The notes under the pieces are model-generated. The model was not told the DNA's origin and did not search any database. It saw only the letters and a program-made list of their open reading frames with translations. From Pseudonocardia humida (GTDB lineage Bacteria; Actinomycetota; Actinomycetes; Mycobacteriales; Pseudonocardiaceae), in contig NZ_JAGSOV010000053.1 of assembly GCF_023898865.1 (NCBI RefSeq), positions 56,323 through 120,322 of the forward strand: a DNA stretch of 64,000 nucleotides. Direction: 5' to 3'. Within the stretch, counting starts at the first letter, position 1; each line of letters begins with the position of its first letter. This document shows positions 1 through 8,393 of the stretch, piece after piece. The position numbers and the translations under genes were made by a program.

Positions 1-793
1 GGACCATCACCTCGGTGTCCGCGGAGAGCGCCTCCTTGGCCGCCGTGCACTCCCGGCGCAGCCCGGCGACCGCGCTCTGCACGGCCGGGTCCGCCGGGTC
101 GAGCCGGTCCCACGCCTCCCCGACGGCCTCCCGGACGTGGTCGAACACCGCCTGGTCGAAGTCGACGCCACCGAGGTGCTCGATGCCCATCGGCCTGCCG
201 ACCGCCTCCCAGCGCCCGTCGGCCAGCTTGCGCACGACCGCGGCGTCGAAGGTGCCCCCGCCGAGGTCGTAGACGGCGACCGTGCCGCCGACGTCGACGC
301 GCGCGGTGCTGGCGTAGCCGATGGCGGCGGCCTCCGGCTCGGTCAGGAACAGCACGTCGCTCACGCCGTGCGCGGCGAGCGCGGCGGCCACGGCCTCGCG
401 CTTGTGCGTGCCCCACTCGGCCGGGTGGGTCAGGGCCACCCGGTCGGGCGGTCCGCCCTCCCGGTCGCTGACCGTGGCCAGCATCCAGGCCACGAACCGG
501 GCGGCCACGGTCTCGGCCGCCACCGGGTGCCCGCCGACCACGAGCGGGGTGCCGTCGCCGATGCGCCGCTTGAACTCGCGGACCACCCGGCGGGGGTCGG
601 TGACGGCCCGGCGCTGCGCCGGTTCGCCGCACACCATCGACCCGTCCGGGGCCAGGAAGACCATCGACGCCACCGACGGCGTCGCCCCGCCGAGCGGCAC
701 GATCTCGGGTCGCGGGTCGCCCTCGCGGCAGACCGCGGCGGCCGAGTACGTCGTGCCCAGGTCGATACCAACCTGGTAGGCCATGTGCGTCAT
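1..793 (-). CDS. Hsp70 (DnaK)-family protein, N-terminal part
   Basis: The reverse strand encodes the actin-like ATPase half of an Hsp70-family protein and runs off the window edge, so only about 264 residues are visible. The phosphate-1 loop GIDLGTTYSAAAV sits at the N-terminus and the phosphate-2 loop VYDLGGGTFDAAVV about 170 residues later, with TEPEAAAIGYA just before it; these define the nucleotide site. I chose ATG at 793 because GGAG lies 9 bases upstream; an in-frame ATG at 784 is the alternative. The gene diverges from the iniBAC-like operon, so it may be co-regulated with it. The substrate-binding half is not visible, so it could be a full chaperone or an Hsp70-like membrane protein. 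It is probably not the housekeeping dnaK, because no grpE/dnaJ is adjacent on the visible side. Confidence 0.9.
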   Translation of the reverse strand, partial: MTHMAYQVGIDLGTTYSAAAVCREGDPRPEIVPLGGATPSVASMVFLAPDGSMVCGEPAQRRAVTDPRRVVREFKRRIGDGTPLVVGGHPVAAETVAARFVAWMLATVSDREGGPPDRVALTHPAEWGTHKREAVAAALAAHGVSDVLFLTEPEAAAIGYASTARVDVGGTVAVYDLGGGTFDAAVVRKLADGRWEAVGRPMGIEHLGGVDFDQAVFDHVREAVGEAWDRLDPADPAVQSAVAGLRRECTAAKEALSADTEVMV

Positions 794-970
794 CAGGGCT
801 ACTCCACGCTGAAGGTGCGAATTCGCGGCGGCGAGGACGTGAGTGACCTCGCATCCTCTTCGGACCTGGGCAACGCCGTGTTAACGAACGAGCACGGAGA
901 GAAGAGGTGACGGACGGCGAACGGTAGGTTGCATACGGTGCCCGGTGTGCGGGCGAGGGGGAGCAAGGGG
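794..970. promoter_or_regulatory. Divergent promoter region, hsp70-like / ini-like operon
   Basis: This 177-base divergent spacer must carry the promoters of both the Hsp70-like gene and the lipoprotein-dynamin operon. It includes TGTTAACG near 879-886, resembling a CGTTAACG palindrome upstream of the LuxR-type regulator gene near 11156. No unambiguous -35/-10 pair is visible. The regulatory reading is inference. Confidence 0.4.
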
Positions 971-1498
971 ATGACGAAGCAGGCGCGACGAACGGCCGTC
1001 CTGACACTGCTGCTATTGGCGGTAGTCAGTGGGTGCGGTGGCTCAAGTCCGGTAGTGCCACCCGTACCAACCATCACGGACGTGCGGGACGCGGCCGGGG
1101 CCGATCCCTGCGCGCTGGTGACCCCGGAGCAGCTGGCGGGCGCCGGCCTGGGCGGGGCGGGCACGGCCGTACCCGCCGACGAGGGTCCGCGCTGTCGCTG
1201 GCGCAGCGGCGCGGGCAGCCTGGACCTCACCCTCTACACCGACGGCGAGGGCCTGGCCACGATCGCGGCGAACAGCGAGCCGACGACCACCCGCGTCCGG
1301 CTGGACGGCTACCCGGCCCTGGAGACGTTCACCGGGCGGGGCGAGTTCTGCCAGTACGACGTCGGGGTCTCGGCGAGCCAGGTGGTGATGGCGGCCCTGG
1401 AGGCGCCGGACCCCGACTCCTGCGAGGTGCTGCAGCGCCTGCTGCCCGGCGTGCTGGACAACCTCCCGGCCCCCGGCGAGCCGGGGCCGGACCGGTGA
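971..1498 (+). CDS. Secreted lipoprotein, DUF3558-like
   Basis: A 175-residue protein starting MTKQARR, with a hydrophobic stretch (residues 8-19) and a lipobox ending VVSGC at Cys22. It should be exported and lipid-anchored to the outer face of the membrane. The mature part has a DPCALVTPEQL motif, paired cysteines and a CRWRSG segment, the pattern of DUF3558-type actinobacterial lipoproteins of unknown function. An in-frame start at 929 exists, but 971 places the signal sequence at the N-terminus and follows a purine-rich AGCAAGGGG. It overlaps the next gene by four bases (GTGA), so it is translationally coupled to the IniC-like dynamin and may be an envelope partner of that system. Confidence 0.8.
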   Translation: MTKQARRTAVLTLLLLAVVSGCGGSSPVVPPVPTITDVRDAAGADPCALVTPEQLAGAGLGGAGTAVPADEGPRCRWRSGAGSLDLTLYTDGEGLATIAANSEPTTTRVRLDGYPALETFTGRGEFCQYDVGVSASQVVMAALEAPDPDSCEVLQRLLPGVLDNLPAPGEPGPDR

Positions 1499-3015
1499 AC
1501 GCGCCGGTGGGGCCGTCGGCGACCGGCGGCGCGCTGACCGCGGCCGTGCGCGCCGTGCTGCACAAGACCGTGCCCCACTACCAGGACGACCCGCGCACGT
1601 CCGCGTGGCTCAGCGCCCACCTCGCCCGGCTGGACGAGCCGCTGCGGATCGCCGTCGCGGGCAAGGTGAAGGCGGGCAAGTCGACGCTGCTCAACGCGCT
1701 CGTCGGGGAGCAGGTCGCGCCCACCGACGCCGGCGAGTGCACGCAGATCGTCACCTGGTACCGCGACGGGCGCGCGCCGCGGATCGTGGCGTTCCCCCGC
1801 TCGGGGGCGCCGGTGGCGCTGCCCGTCGACCGCCGCGACGGCGCCCTGGTCATCGACCTGCAGGGCCGCTCGGCCGACGATCTGGACCGGATGGTCGTCG
1901 ACTGGCCGTCGCAGAACCTGCGCTCCGCCACATTGATCGACACCCCGGGCACGGCGTCGCTGTCCACCGGCACGTCGCGGCGCACCGTGCGCTTCCTGCA
2001 CCCCGACGACGACACCCCCACCGAGGCCGACGCCGTCATCTACCTGATGCGCCAGCTGCACGCCTCGGACGCGGAGTTCCTCGAGGCGTTCCGCGACCAG
2101 GGCGTGGCCAGGGCGGCCTCGGTCAACACCGTGGCGGTGATCTCGCGGGCCGACGAGATCGGCGGCGGGCGGCCCGAGGCGATGATCTCGGCGCGGGCGG
2201 TGGCGAGCCGCTACCGCACCGAGCCCGCGCTGCGCGGGCTGTGCCAGAACGTCGTCGCGGTGGCCGGGCTGGTCGCCCAGACCGGGCGCACGTTGCACCA
2301 GGCCGAGTTCGCCGCGCTGCGCGAGCTGGTCGCCGGCCCCCGCGAGGAGCTCGACGCGGCGCTGCTGACCGCCGACCGGTTCACCGCCGACTCCGGGCCG
2401 ATCACCCGAGCGGCCCCGGGCCTGGAGGCCGCCCGGCGCCGGGAGCTGCTGCGCCGGTTCGGCCTGTTCGGGCTGCGGCTGTCGACGCTGCTGATCCGCC
2501 AGGGCCTGGACAGCCCGGCCGCGCTGGCCACCGAGCTGGTGCGCCGCTCCGGGCTGGAGGACCTGCAGCACGTGCTGCACAGCCAGTTCGCCGAGCGCCG
2601 CGACCTGCTCAAGGCCCGCTCCGCGCTGCTGGCCCTGGAGCGGCTGCTGCGCGGCGACCCGCGCCCGGGTGCGGCCGGGCTCGTCGGTGAGGTCGAGCGG
2701 ATCTTCGCGGGCGCCCACGAGTTCACCGAGCTGCGGCTGCTGTCCGCGCTGCGCTCGCGGGTCGTGGCGCTGCCCGCCGGGGTCGTCCCGGAGGCCGAGC
2801 GGCTGCTCGGCGAGTCCGGCGCGGCGGCCACCACCCGGCTGGGGCTGCCCGCCGACGCCGGCCCCGAGCACGTGCGGGCGGCGGCGCTGGACGCGCTCTC
2901 GCGCTGGCAGGACCTGGCCGAGAACCCCATGACCGCCCGCGCCGCCGCCGACGCCTGCCGGGTGCTGATCCGCACCTGCGAGGGGTTGCTGGTGGGCGCT
3001 GAGCAGCGGATTTAG
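1495..3015 (+). CDS. iniC: Dynamin-like GTPase, IniC type
   Basis: A 506-residue GTPase of the bacterial dynamin family, close in length to mycobacterial IniC. The P-loop GKVKAGKST is at residues 56-64, a switch threonine lies downstream in the ECTQIVTW segment, and the G3 motif IDTPG is near residue 149; VISRADEI near 215-222 fits the G4 position. The rest is predicted helical, as expected for the dynamin stalk. No membrane hairpin is visible, unlike its partner at 6084. GTG at 1495 overlaps the lipoprotein stop by GTGA. Family knowledge: such proteins pair as heteromeric membrane-remodelling GTPases, and IniA/IniC respond to cell-wall damage in mycobacteria. Assignment as IniC rather than a generic dynamin rests on length, pairing and the IniB-domain neighbour. 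Confidence 0.85.
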   Translation: MNAPVGPSATGGALTAAVRAVLHKTVPHYQDDPRTSAWLSAHLARLDEPLRIAVAGKVKAGKSTLLNALVGEQVAPTDAGECTQIVTWYRDGRAPRIVAFPRSGAPVALPVDRRDGALVIDLQGRSADDLDRMVVDWPSQNLRSATLIDTPGTASLSTGTSRRTVRFLHPDDDTPTEADAVIYLMRQLHASDAEFLEAFRDQGVARAASVNTVAVISRADEIGGGRPEAMISARAVASRYRTEPALRGLCQNVVAVAGLVAQTGRTLHQAEFAALRELVAGPREELDAALLTADRFTADSGPITRAAPGLEAARRRELLRRFGLFGLRLSTLLIRQGLDSPAALATELVRRSGLEDLQHVLHSQFAERRDLLKARSALLALERLLRGDPRPGAAGLVGEVERIFAGAHEFTELRLLSALRSRVVALPAGVVPEAERLLGESGAAATTRLGLPADAGPEHVRAAALDALSRWQDLAENPMTARAAADACRVLIRTCEGLLVGAEQRI

Positions 3016-3030
3016 GGCCGGGCGCCGGCC
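3016..3030 (+). terminator. Short GC hairpin after the IniC-like gene
   Basis: GGCCGG and CCGGCC pair around a 3-base loop immediately after the stop codon at 3013-3015. There is no T-run and the stem is only 6 bp, so it may attenuate rather than fully terminate. Confidence 0.35.
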
Positions 3031-3083
3031 AGGTGCGGGATCACCCCCATCCCCACCCCCGCGGCGTTCGGCCCGCGCCCCGA

Positions 3084-3099
3084 TGACCACGGGGGGTCA
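3084..3099. promoter_or_regulatory. TGACC-N6-GGTCA dyad upstream of the Gly-rich genes
   Basis: TGACC and GGTCA are inverted around six bases, about 80 bases before the ATG at 3181, and are followed by an AT-richer TTCTAACTTT. The 165-base gap (3016-3180) suggests a separate promoter for the repeat-protein genes; the dyad could be an activator or repressor site. Inference only. Confidence 0.35.
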
Positions 3100-3180
3100 C
3101 GACTTCTAACTTTGCGTCAGGCCGGTGAACGACAGCCGGCACGGCGAGTCCCCCGAGACGCAGAGCACCAGGAGCACCCG

Positions 3181-4113
3181 ATGCCCAGCTTCAACTTCGT
3201 CCAGAACCCCGACGTGATCAGCAACAACCAGCAGAGCGCGGCCGGTGGCGCCGGTGGCGCCGGCGGGTCCACCGGTGCGGCGATGAGCAACCCGGAGGTG
3301 CTGGCCAACGGCGCCGGCGGCAGCGGCGGCGGGGCGCAGGCCAACGGCGGCACCAACGACGCCGGCAGCGGCCTGGGCCAGGGCGCCGGGGGCAACGGGT
3401 TCGGCATCGGGGGCGACGGCGACGGCGGCCTGCTCGACCTGTTCGGCGGCGCCGGTGGCGCCGGCACCGGGACCGGCGGCTTCGGCGCCGGCTCGGGGGT
3501 GGGCGGCGACGCGGAGGGCGCCAACGCCGGAACCGCTGTCGCCGGCTCCGGCGGCGACGGCGCGTCGGCCACCGTGGCCAGCAGCGCGGCCTCGGGCGCC
3601 GGCGGCGCCGGTGGCGCGGGCGGGGCCGGCGGCAGCAACTCGGCCGACCAGGTCGTGAACACCACCGCCGACCTGGACTTCACCGACTCGTTCACCGACG
3701 ACGACGGCTTCGACCTCAAGGGTGCCGACGTCGAGGACGCGTTCAACCAGGACAACGACGGCGTCGACAACGCCGGCGGCATCATCAACAACTCCAACGT
3801 CGCCGACGGCGCCCAGTCCAACGTCGGCAACTCGTTCGAGACGACGACCATCACCGACTCGTTCAACACCGACGAGAGCGTCACCCAGGTCCTGCAGAAC
3901 GTCGGCAACGACTACTCGGACAACTCCGAGACGATCTCCGGCTCGTTCAACGACCTGTCCCAGGACTTCGACATCGACCTGGACGACGTGGGCAACACCG
4001 ACAACTCGGTCGACGTCGGCGACATCGACAACGACCTGATCGACGTGGACGTCGAGGACGTGCTCAACGACCTCGACCTCGACGGTGACCTGGACCTGAA
4101 CCTCCCCCTCTGA
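3181..4113 (+). CDS. Gly-rich / Asn-Asp-repeat protein, first paralogue
   Basis: A 310-residue low-complexity protein with no recognised enzyme domain. The N-terminus (PSFNFVQNPDVISNNQQ) leads into about 140 residues rich in Gly-Ala (GGAGGAGGSTG, GAGGAGTGTGGFGAGSG). An acidic C-terminal domain follows with recurring units such as TDSFT, SFNTDES, VGNDYSDNS, VGNTDNSVDVGDIDND. The short periodicity and alternating hydrophobics suggest a beta-solenoid or fibre. There is no signal peptide or membrane segment. ATG at 3181 has GGAG 6 bases upstream; an upstream in-frame start at 3112 lacks the shared N-terminus. It has a near-copy immediately downstream at 4159. The C-terminal units recur in the IniB-domain protein at 5203, so a role in the same envelope system is likely; function unknown. 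Confidence 0.88.
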   Translation: MPSFNFVQNPDVISNNQQSAAGGAGGAGGSTGAAMSNPEVLANGAGGSGGGAQANGGTNDAGSGLGQGAGGNGFGIGGDGDGGLLDLFGGAGGAGTGTGGFGAGSGVGGDAEGANAGTAVAGSGGDGASATVASSAASGAGGAGGAGGAGGSNSADQVVNTTADLDFTDSFTDDDGFDLKGADVEDAFNQDNDGVDNAGGIINNSNVADGAQSNVGNSFETTTITDSFNTDESVTQVLQNVGNDYSDNSETISGSFNDLSQDFDIDLDDVGNTDNSVDVGDIDNDLIDVDVEDVLNDLDLDGDLDLNLPL

Positions 4114-4158
4114 CCCGCCCTCCGCCACTCCTCCTCGCGAGAACAGGACACCGAAGAC

Positions 4159-5097
4159 ATGACCAACAACTACGGGCCCAGCTTCACCTTCGTCCAGGAC
4201 CCGGACGTCATCAGCGACAACCAGCAGAACGCGGCGGGCGGTGCGGGCGGCGCCGGCGGCTCCACCGGTGCGGCCGTCAGCAACCCGGTGGTCATCGCCA
4301 GCGGCGGCGGCGGGGCAGGCGGCGTGGCCCAGGCCAACGGCGGCACCAACGACGCCGGCTCCGGCGCCGGGACGGGCGCCGGCGGCAACGGCCTCGGGGT
4401 CGGCGGCGACGGCGACGGCGGGCTGTTCGACCTGTTCGGCGGCGCCGGTGGCGCCGGCACCGGGACCGGCGGCTTCGGCGCCGGCTCCGGCGTGGGCGGC
4501 GACGCGACCGGTGCCGACGGCGGCATCGCGCTGGCCGGCTCCGGCGGGTCGGGCGCCACGGCCGGCGTGGCCAGCAGCGCGACCTCGGGCGCGGGCGGCG
4601 CGGGTGGCGCGGGTGGCGACGGTGGCACCAACTCCGCCGACCAGTTCGTGAACACCACCGCCGACCTGGACTTCACCGACTCGTTCACCGACGACGACGG
4701 CTTCGACCTCAAGGACGCCGACGTCGAGGGCTCGTTCAACCAGGACAACGACGGCGTCGACAACGCCGGCGGCCTGATCAACGGGTCGAACGTGGCCAAC
4801 GGCGACCAGACCGGCGTCGGCAACTCCGTCGAGATCACCACGATCGACGGCTCGTTCAACACCGACGCCAGCCGCCTGACCGTGCTGGACAACGTCGGCA
4901 ACGACTACTCCGACAACTCGACCACGGTCACGAACTCGGGCAACGACTTCTCCACCGACTTCGACCTGGACCTGGAGAACGTCGGCAACACCGACAACTC
5001 GGTCGACGTCGGCGACATCGACAACGACGGCATCGACGTGGACGTCAGCGACATCCTCAACGACGTCGAGGCCGACCTGCTCGAGATCGACATCTGA
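4159..5097 (+). CDS. Gly-rich / Asn-Asp-repeat protein, second paralogue
   Basis: A 312-residue tandem paralogue of the preceding protein with the same plan: an N-terminus containing PSFTFVQDPDVISDNQQ, a Gly/Ala-rich middle, and an acidic repeat domain (SFNQDNDGVDNAGG, VGNDYSDNS, VGNTDNSVDVGDIDND). A 61-base stretch (4427-4487) is identical to 3434-3494, evidence of recent duplication or gene conversion. No secretion signal is seen. It lies 45 bases after its sister and is followed by a strong hairpin, so the two probably form one transcript. The C-terminus (ADLLEIDI) differs from that of the sister, so the termini are free to diverge. Function unknown; a structural or scaffold role at the envelope is inference. 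Confidence 0.87.
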   Translation: MTNNYGPSFTFVQDPDVISDNQQNAAGGAGGAGGSTGAAVSNPVVIASGGGGAGGVAQANGGTNDAGSGAGTGAGGNGLGVGGDGDGGLFDLFGGAGGAGTGTGGFGAGSGVGGDATGADGGIALAGSGGSGATAGVASSATSGAGGAGGAGGDGGTNSADQFVNTTADLDFTDSFTDDDGFDLKDADVEGSFNQDNDGVDNAGGLINGSNVANGDQTGVGNSVEITTIDGSFNTDASRLTVLDNVGNDYSDNSTTVTNSGNDFSTDFDLDLENVGNTDNSVDVGDIDNDGIDVDVSDILNDVEADLLEIDI

Positions 5098-5102
5098 TCC
5101 AC

Positions 5103-5142
5103 CCGGGCTCCGGCCCCGCTCCCCGGCGGGGCCGGAGCCCGG
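5103..5142 (+). terminator. Strong 17-bp hairpin terminator
   Basis: A perfect 17-bp inverted repeat (5103-5119 with 5126-5142) and a 6-base loop, directly after the second Gly-rich gene. GC-rich without a T-run, as is usual for actinomycete intrinsic terminators. It lies inside the ini-like gene set, so it may lower or uncouple expression of downstream genes. Confidence 0.75.
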
Positions 5143-5202
5143 TCCGCTCCACCCCCGATCTCGCCCGCCCCGACGGGCCCCGAACCCTGGAGGTGAACCA
5201 CG

Positions 5203-5952
5203 ATGGACACCGTCAACGCTCTGATCGAGTTCCTGCTGGACCTGCTGCGCGACGAACAGGCCCAGGCCGAGTTCGCCCGGGACCCGCAGGGCATGCTGGC
5301 CCGGGCGGGCCTGGAGGGCGTCTCCGCGCAGGACGTCTGCGACGCCCAGCCGATCATCGCCGACCACCCCGGCGTGCGGTCGCAGCAGCACCACGACGGG
5401 TCGCGCCACCACGACGGGTCGCGCCACCACGACGCGCCCCACCGGCCGCGCCACGACGACGATGACGACCCGGTCCGCGAGATCCACCACGTGGTCAAGA
5501 CCCACGAGGTGGACAAGCAGGTGATCGTCAAGCACGCGGCGCCCGAGTACAACACCTACAACGAGTACAACAACCACTTCAGCTACACCGACAACAGCAT
5601 CACCGCCGACACCGTCATCCAGGACTCGTTCAACGAGGACAACGACGGCGTCGACAACAAGGGCGGCGTGATCAACGACAGCAACGTCGCCAACGGTGAC
5701 CAGGACGACGTGGGCAACTCCGAGGAGACGACCACCGTCACGGACTCGCTGAACGAGGACAACAGCGAGACCGACGTCGTCATCGACTCGGGCAACGACT
5801 CCAGCGACAACTCCACGACCGTCACCGACTCGGGCAACGACTCCAGCAGCAGCACGGAGGTCGACGTCAACGGTTCCTACAACGACGACAGCTCGACGAC
5901 CGTCGGCGACGTGGACAACGACGGCGCCGACGTGAACCTGGTCAACGCCTGA
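5203..5952 (+). CDS. iniB: IniB N-terminal-domain protein with acidic repeat domain
   Basis: A 249-residue protein. Residues 1-55 match the IniB N-terminal domain: MDTVNALIEFLLDLLRDEQ, then FARDPQGMLARAGL, a short helical domain known from mycobacterial IniB. A His/Asp-rich stretch follows (HHDGSR repeated, then DDDDD). After VVKTHEVDKQVIVKH comes an Asn/Asp repeat domain (SFNEDNDGVDNKGG, SNVANGDQ, DSGNDSSDNS) shared with the two Gly-rich paralogues. The Gly-rich half of classical IniB is missing here and appears instead in the neighbouring genes. GGAGGTG precedes the ATG by 8 bases. No signal peptide is visible. The His-rich part could bind metal; that is inference. Confidence 0.88.
   Translation: MDTVNALIEFLLDLLRDEQAQAEFARDPQGMLARAGLEGVSAQDVCDAQPIIADHPGVRSQQHHDGSRHHDGSRHHDAPHRPRHDDDDDPVREIHHVVKTHEVDKQVIVKHAAPEYNTYNEYNNHFSYTDNSITADTVIQDSFNEDNDGVDNKGGVINDSNVANGDQDDVGNSEETTTVTDSLNEDNSETDVVIDSGNDSSDNSTTVTDSGNDSSSSTEVDVNGSYNDDSSTTVGDVDNDGADVNLVNA
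5389..5433 (+). repeat. 18-bp tandem repeat coding the HHDGSR motif
   Basis: About 2.5 copies of an 18-base unit (CACCACGACGGGTCGCGC, copies at 5389 and 5407, a partial at 5425) encode repeated HHDGSR. In-frame 18-base units can expand or contract by slippage without breaking the reading frame. Confidence 0.8.
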
Positions 5953-6023
5953 TCGGGTCCCACCGGACCTGAACCCACCCCGGACGCCGGACGCGGGCTC
6001 CGCCCCCGCCCGCGCCGGCCTCG

Positions 6024-6064
6024 GCTCCGCCCTCTCCGCCTCCCCGGGTCGGAGAGGGCGGAGC
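6024..6064 (+). terminator. 15-bp hairpin before the IniA-like gene
   Basis: A perfect 15-bp inverted repeat (6024-6038 with 6050-6064) and an 11-base loop lie between the IniB-like stop and the AGGAGG of the next gene. It is either an attenuating terminator or an mRNA-stabilising structure only 7 bases upstream of the ribosome binding site. Confidence 0.6.
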
Positions 6065-6083
6065 TGTACCCAGGAGGAAGCCC

Positions 6084-7979
6084 GTGGAGCTGCCCCGCTC
6101 GGCCAAGGCCATCGACCTGACGCTGGCCACGATCGCCCCCTACCAGCGCCCCGACCTGGAGGCCCGGCTGCGCCAGGCCCGGGCCCGGCTGCTCGACGAC
6201 AAGGTGCGGGTGCTGGTCGTCGGGGAGTTCAAGCAGGGCAAGAGCCTGCTGGTGAACTCGCTGGTCAGCGCCCCGGTCTGCCCGGTGTACGACGACGTCG
6301 CGACCGCCGTGTCGACCGTGGTGCGCTACGCGCAGGAGCCGTCGCTGACCCTCGTGCGGCTGGCCGACAGCGGCGGCGACGGGCCGCCGGTCGAGCAGCG
6401 CCACCCGCAGCCCGCGGTACCGCTGCACGAGCTGTCCGACGCGGTGGCCCGCCACGTCACCGAGCAGCAGAACCCGGAGAACCGCCAGGGCATCAGCCAC
6501 GTCGAGGTCGGCATCCCGCGCCACATCCTGCAGGCCGGGCTGGAGGTCGTCGACACGCCCGGCGTCGGCGGCCTGAACTCCGTGCACGGCGCGGCCACCA
6601 TGTCCGCGCTGCCCACCGCCGACGCCGTGCTGCTGGTCTCGGACGCCTCCCAGGAGTACACCGCCCCGGAGCTGGAGTTCCTGCGCCAGGCCGTGCGGCT
6701 GTGCCCGAACGTGGCCTGCGTACTCACCAAGACCGACCTCTACCCGGAGTGGCGGCGCATCGCCGAGCTCGACCGCGGGCACCTGCGCTCCGCGGGCATC
6801 GAGGCCGAGCTGTTCGGGGTGTCGTCCACGATCCGCTGGCAGGCCGTGCTCACCGGCGACGACGCGCTCAACACCGAGTCCGGCTTCCCCGAGCTGGAGG
6901 CCTTCCTCGCCCACCGCGTCCTCGGCCAGGCCGACCTGCTGGCCCGCCGCTCCACCGTGCACGACATCCTCGCCGTCACCGGCCAGCTCATCGACGGGCT
7001 GCGCTCCGAGGAGGCGGCCCAGCGCAACCCCGAGCAGGTCCAGGAGCTGATCGCCGAGCTGACCACGGCCCAGCAGCAGGCCGCCGCGCTCAAGGAGCGC
7101 TCGGCGCGCTGGCAGCACACCCTCAACGACGGCGTCGCCGACCTCAACGCCGACATCGACCACGACCTGCGCGACCGCATGCGCGAGATCACCCGGCTCG
7201 CCGAGGAGGAGATCGACGAGGGCGGCGACCCCACCAAGACCTGGGAGCAGCTGTCCAGCTGGGTGCAGCAGCAGGTCGCCTCCGCGGCGTCGACGAACTT
7301 CGTCTGGGCCACCGAACGCGCCCGCTGGCTCGCCCAGCAGGTCGCCACCCACTTCGCCGAGGAGCGCGAAGCCCTCCTGCCGACCCTGCGCACCGAGGCC
7401 TCCGACGCCCTCGGCTCCGTCCGCGAGCTGCGCATGCGCGAGACCGAACCCTGGAAGCTCGCCCAGAAGGCCCTCACCGGCCTGCGCGGCAGCTACATGG
7501 GCGTGCTGATGTTCGGCCTCATCGGAACCATGGTCGGGCTGTCGCTGGTCAACCCGTTCTCGATCGGCGCGGGCCTGCTGCTGGGCGGCAAGACCATCAG
7601 CGACGAACGCCGCCGCATCATCACCCGCCGCCAGGGCGAGGCCAAGGTCAGCGTGCGCCGCTACGTCGACGACGTCACGTTCCAGGTCGGGAAGGACTCC
7701 CGGGACATGCTCCGCGGCGTCCAGCGGGACCTGCGCGACCACTTCACCGAGCTGGCCGAGCAGCTGAACCGCTCGCTGAAGGAGTCGCTGTCGACCGCCG
7801 AGCGCTCGGTCAAGGCCTCGCACGTCGACCGCGACCGCAGGCTGAGCGAGATCCCCGCCGAGCTGGCGAAGCTGGAGAAGCTGCAGGAGCGGGTGAAGAC
7901 GCTGCTGCCCAAGCCGGCCGGGACGGCGGAGCAGGCCGAGCCGTCGGCCAGGCACCGCCTGGTGGCGTCCAAGGGGTAG
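6084..7979 (+). CDS. iniA: Dynamin-like GTPase with membrane hairpin, IniA type
   Basis: A 631-residue bacterial dynamin, close to mycobacterial IniA in length. The P-loop GEFKQGKS is at residues 47-54, the G3 motif VVDTPG near 157, and G4 LTKTD near 213-217. Long coiled-coil-like helices follow. A hydrophobic hairpin (GVLMFGLIGTMVGLSL, then PFSIGAGLLLGG) spans about residues 472-503, where IniA inserts into the membrane. GTG at 6084 is preceded by AGGAGG at 6072-6077, the strongest ribosome site of the locus. With the 1495 gene it forms the expected pair, one member carrying the membrane hairpin and one not. Expected role: GTP-driven membrane binding and fission or repair at the cytoplasmic face during envelope stress. 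Confidence 0.9.
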   Translation: MELPRSAKAIDLTLATIAPYQRPDLEARLRQARARLLDDKVRVLVVGEFKQGKSLLVNSLVSAPVCPVYDDVATAVSTVVRYAQEPSLTLVRLADSGGDGPPVEQRHPQPAVPLHELSDAVARHVTEQQNPENRQGISHVEVGIPRHILQAGLEVVDTPGVGGLNSVHGAATMSALPTADAVLLVSDASQEYTAPELEFLRQAVRLCPNVACVLTKTDLYPEWRRIAELDRGHLRSAGIEAELFGVSSTIRWQAVLTGDDALNTESGFPELEAFLAHRVLGQADLLARRSTVHDILAVTGQLIDGLRSEEAAQRNPEQVQELIAELTTAQQQAAALKERSARWQHTLNDGVADLNADIDHDLRDRMREITRLAEEEIDEGGDPTKTWEQLSSWVQQQVASAASTNFVWATERARWLAQQVATHFAEEREALLPTLRTEASDALGSVRELRMRETEPWKLAQKALTGLRGSYMGVLMFGLIGTMVGLSLVNPFSIGAGLLLGGKTISDERRRIITRRQGEAKVSVRRYVDDVTFQVGKDSRDMLRGVQRDLRDHFTELAEQLNRSLKESLSTAERSVKASHVDRDRRLSEIPAELAKLEKLQERVKTLLPKPAGTAEQAEPSARHRLVASKG

Positions 7980-8047
7980 CTCGGCTCGGGGTACTGCGCC
8001 TTCGGCAGGGCCGTGTCCGGGGGCGGCTCGGTCCGGTGGGGTGCTTC

Positions 8048-8393
8048 GGGGCCTCCGGCGGCGCCTGCGCTGCGCGCGCCGACGTGACGGCAGGGGCTTC
8101 TGGGGGGACGCCGGGCTTCCGATCGGTCTCGGTGCCGGGCTTCGTGGGTGACCGCCGTGGAGGGAATCCGGTCCTCACAGCGCCAGGGTGGTCCTCACAG
8201 CGCGCCGGCGGGCGGTGAGGACCACTTCCTGTGCTGTGAGGTGCGCGGGGCGGGCTGGATCGGGTGCTCGCAGCGCTCCGGCGGTGATCGACATCCGCGC
8301 CACTGATCGGGCGAATCGGACACCAACGGGTCCTCCCCCAAGCCCCCTGCTCGATCCGAGGTCGCCCGTCGCGAAGGCGCCGCCGGAGGCCCC
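8048..8393. repeat. Long imperfect palindrome between convergent genes
   Basis: The 459-base gap 7980-8438 contains no convincing gene. Its outer parts are inverted copies: an 18-base perfect match (8048-8065 with 8376-8393) sits in longer arms of roughly 70 percent similarity by eye. At the centre TGGTCCTCAC (8189-8198) pairs with GTGAGGACCA (8215-8224), and CCTCACAG occurs twice (8173, 8193) opposite CTGTGAGG (8234). It could be a bidirectional terminator, two inverted copies of an intergenic repeat, or a MITE-like element. Confidence 0.6.

Noticed and set aside
3106..5577. 823-residue minus-strand frame across the repeat-protein genes
   Set aside because: It mirrors the repetitive plus-strand genes, with Val/Asp strings and no recognisable motif.
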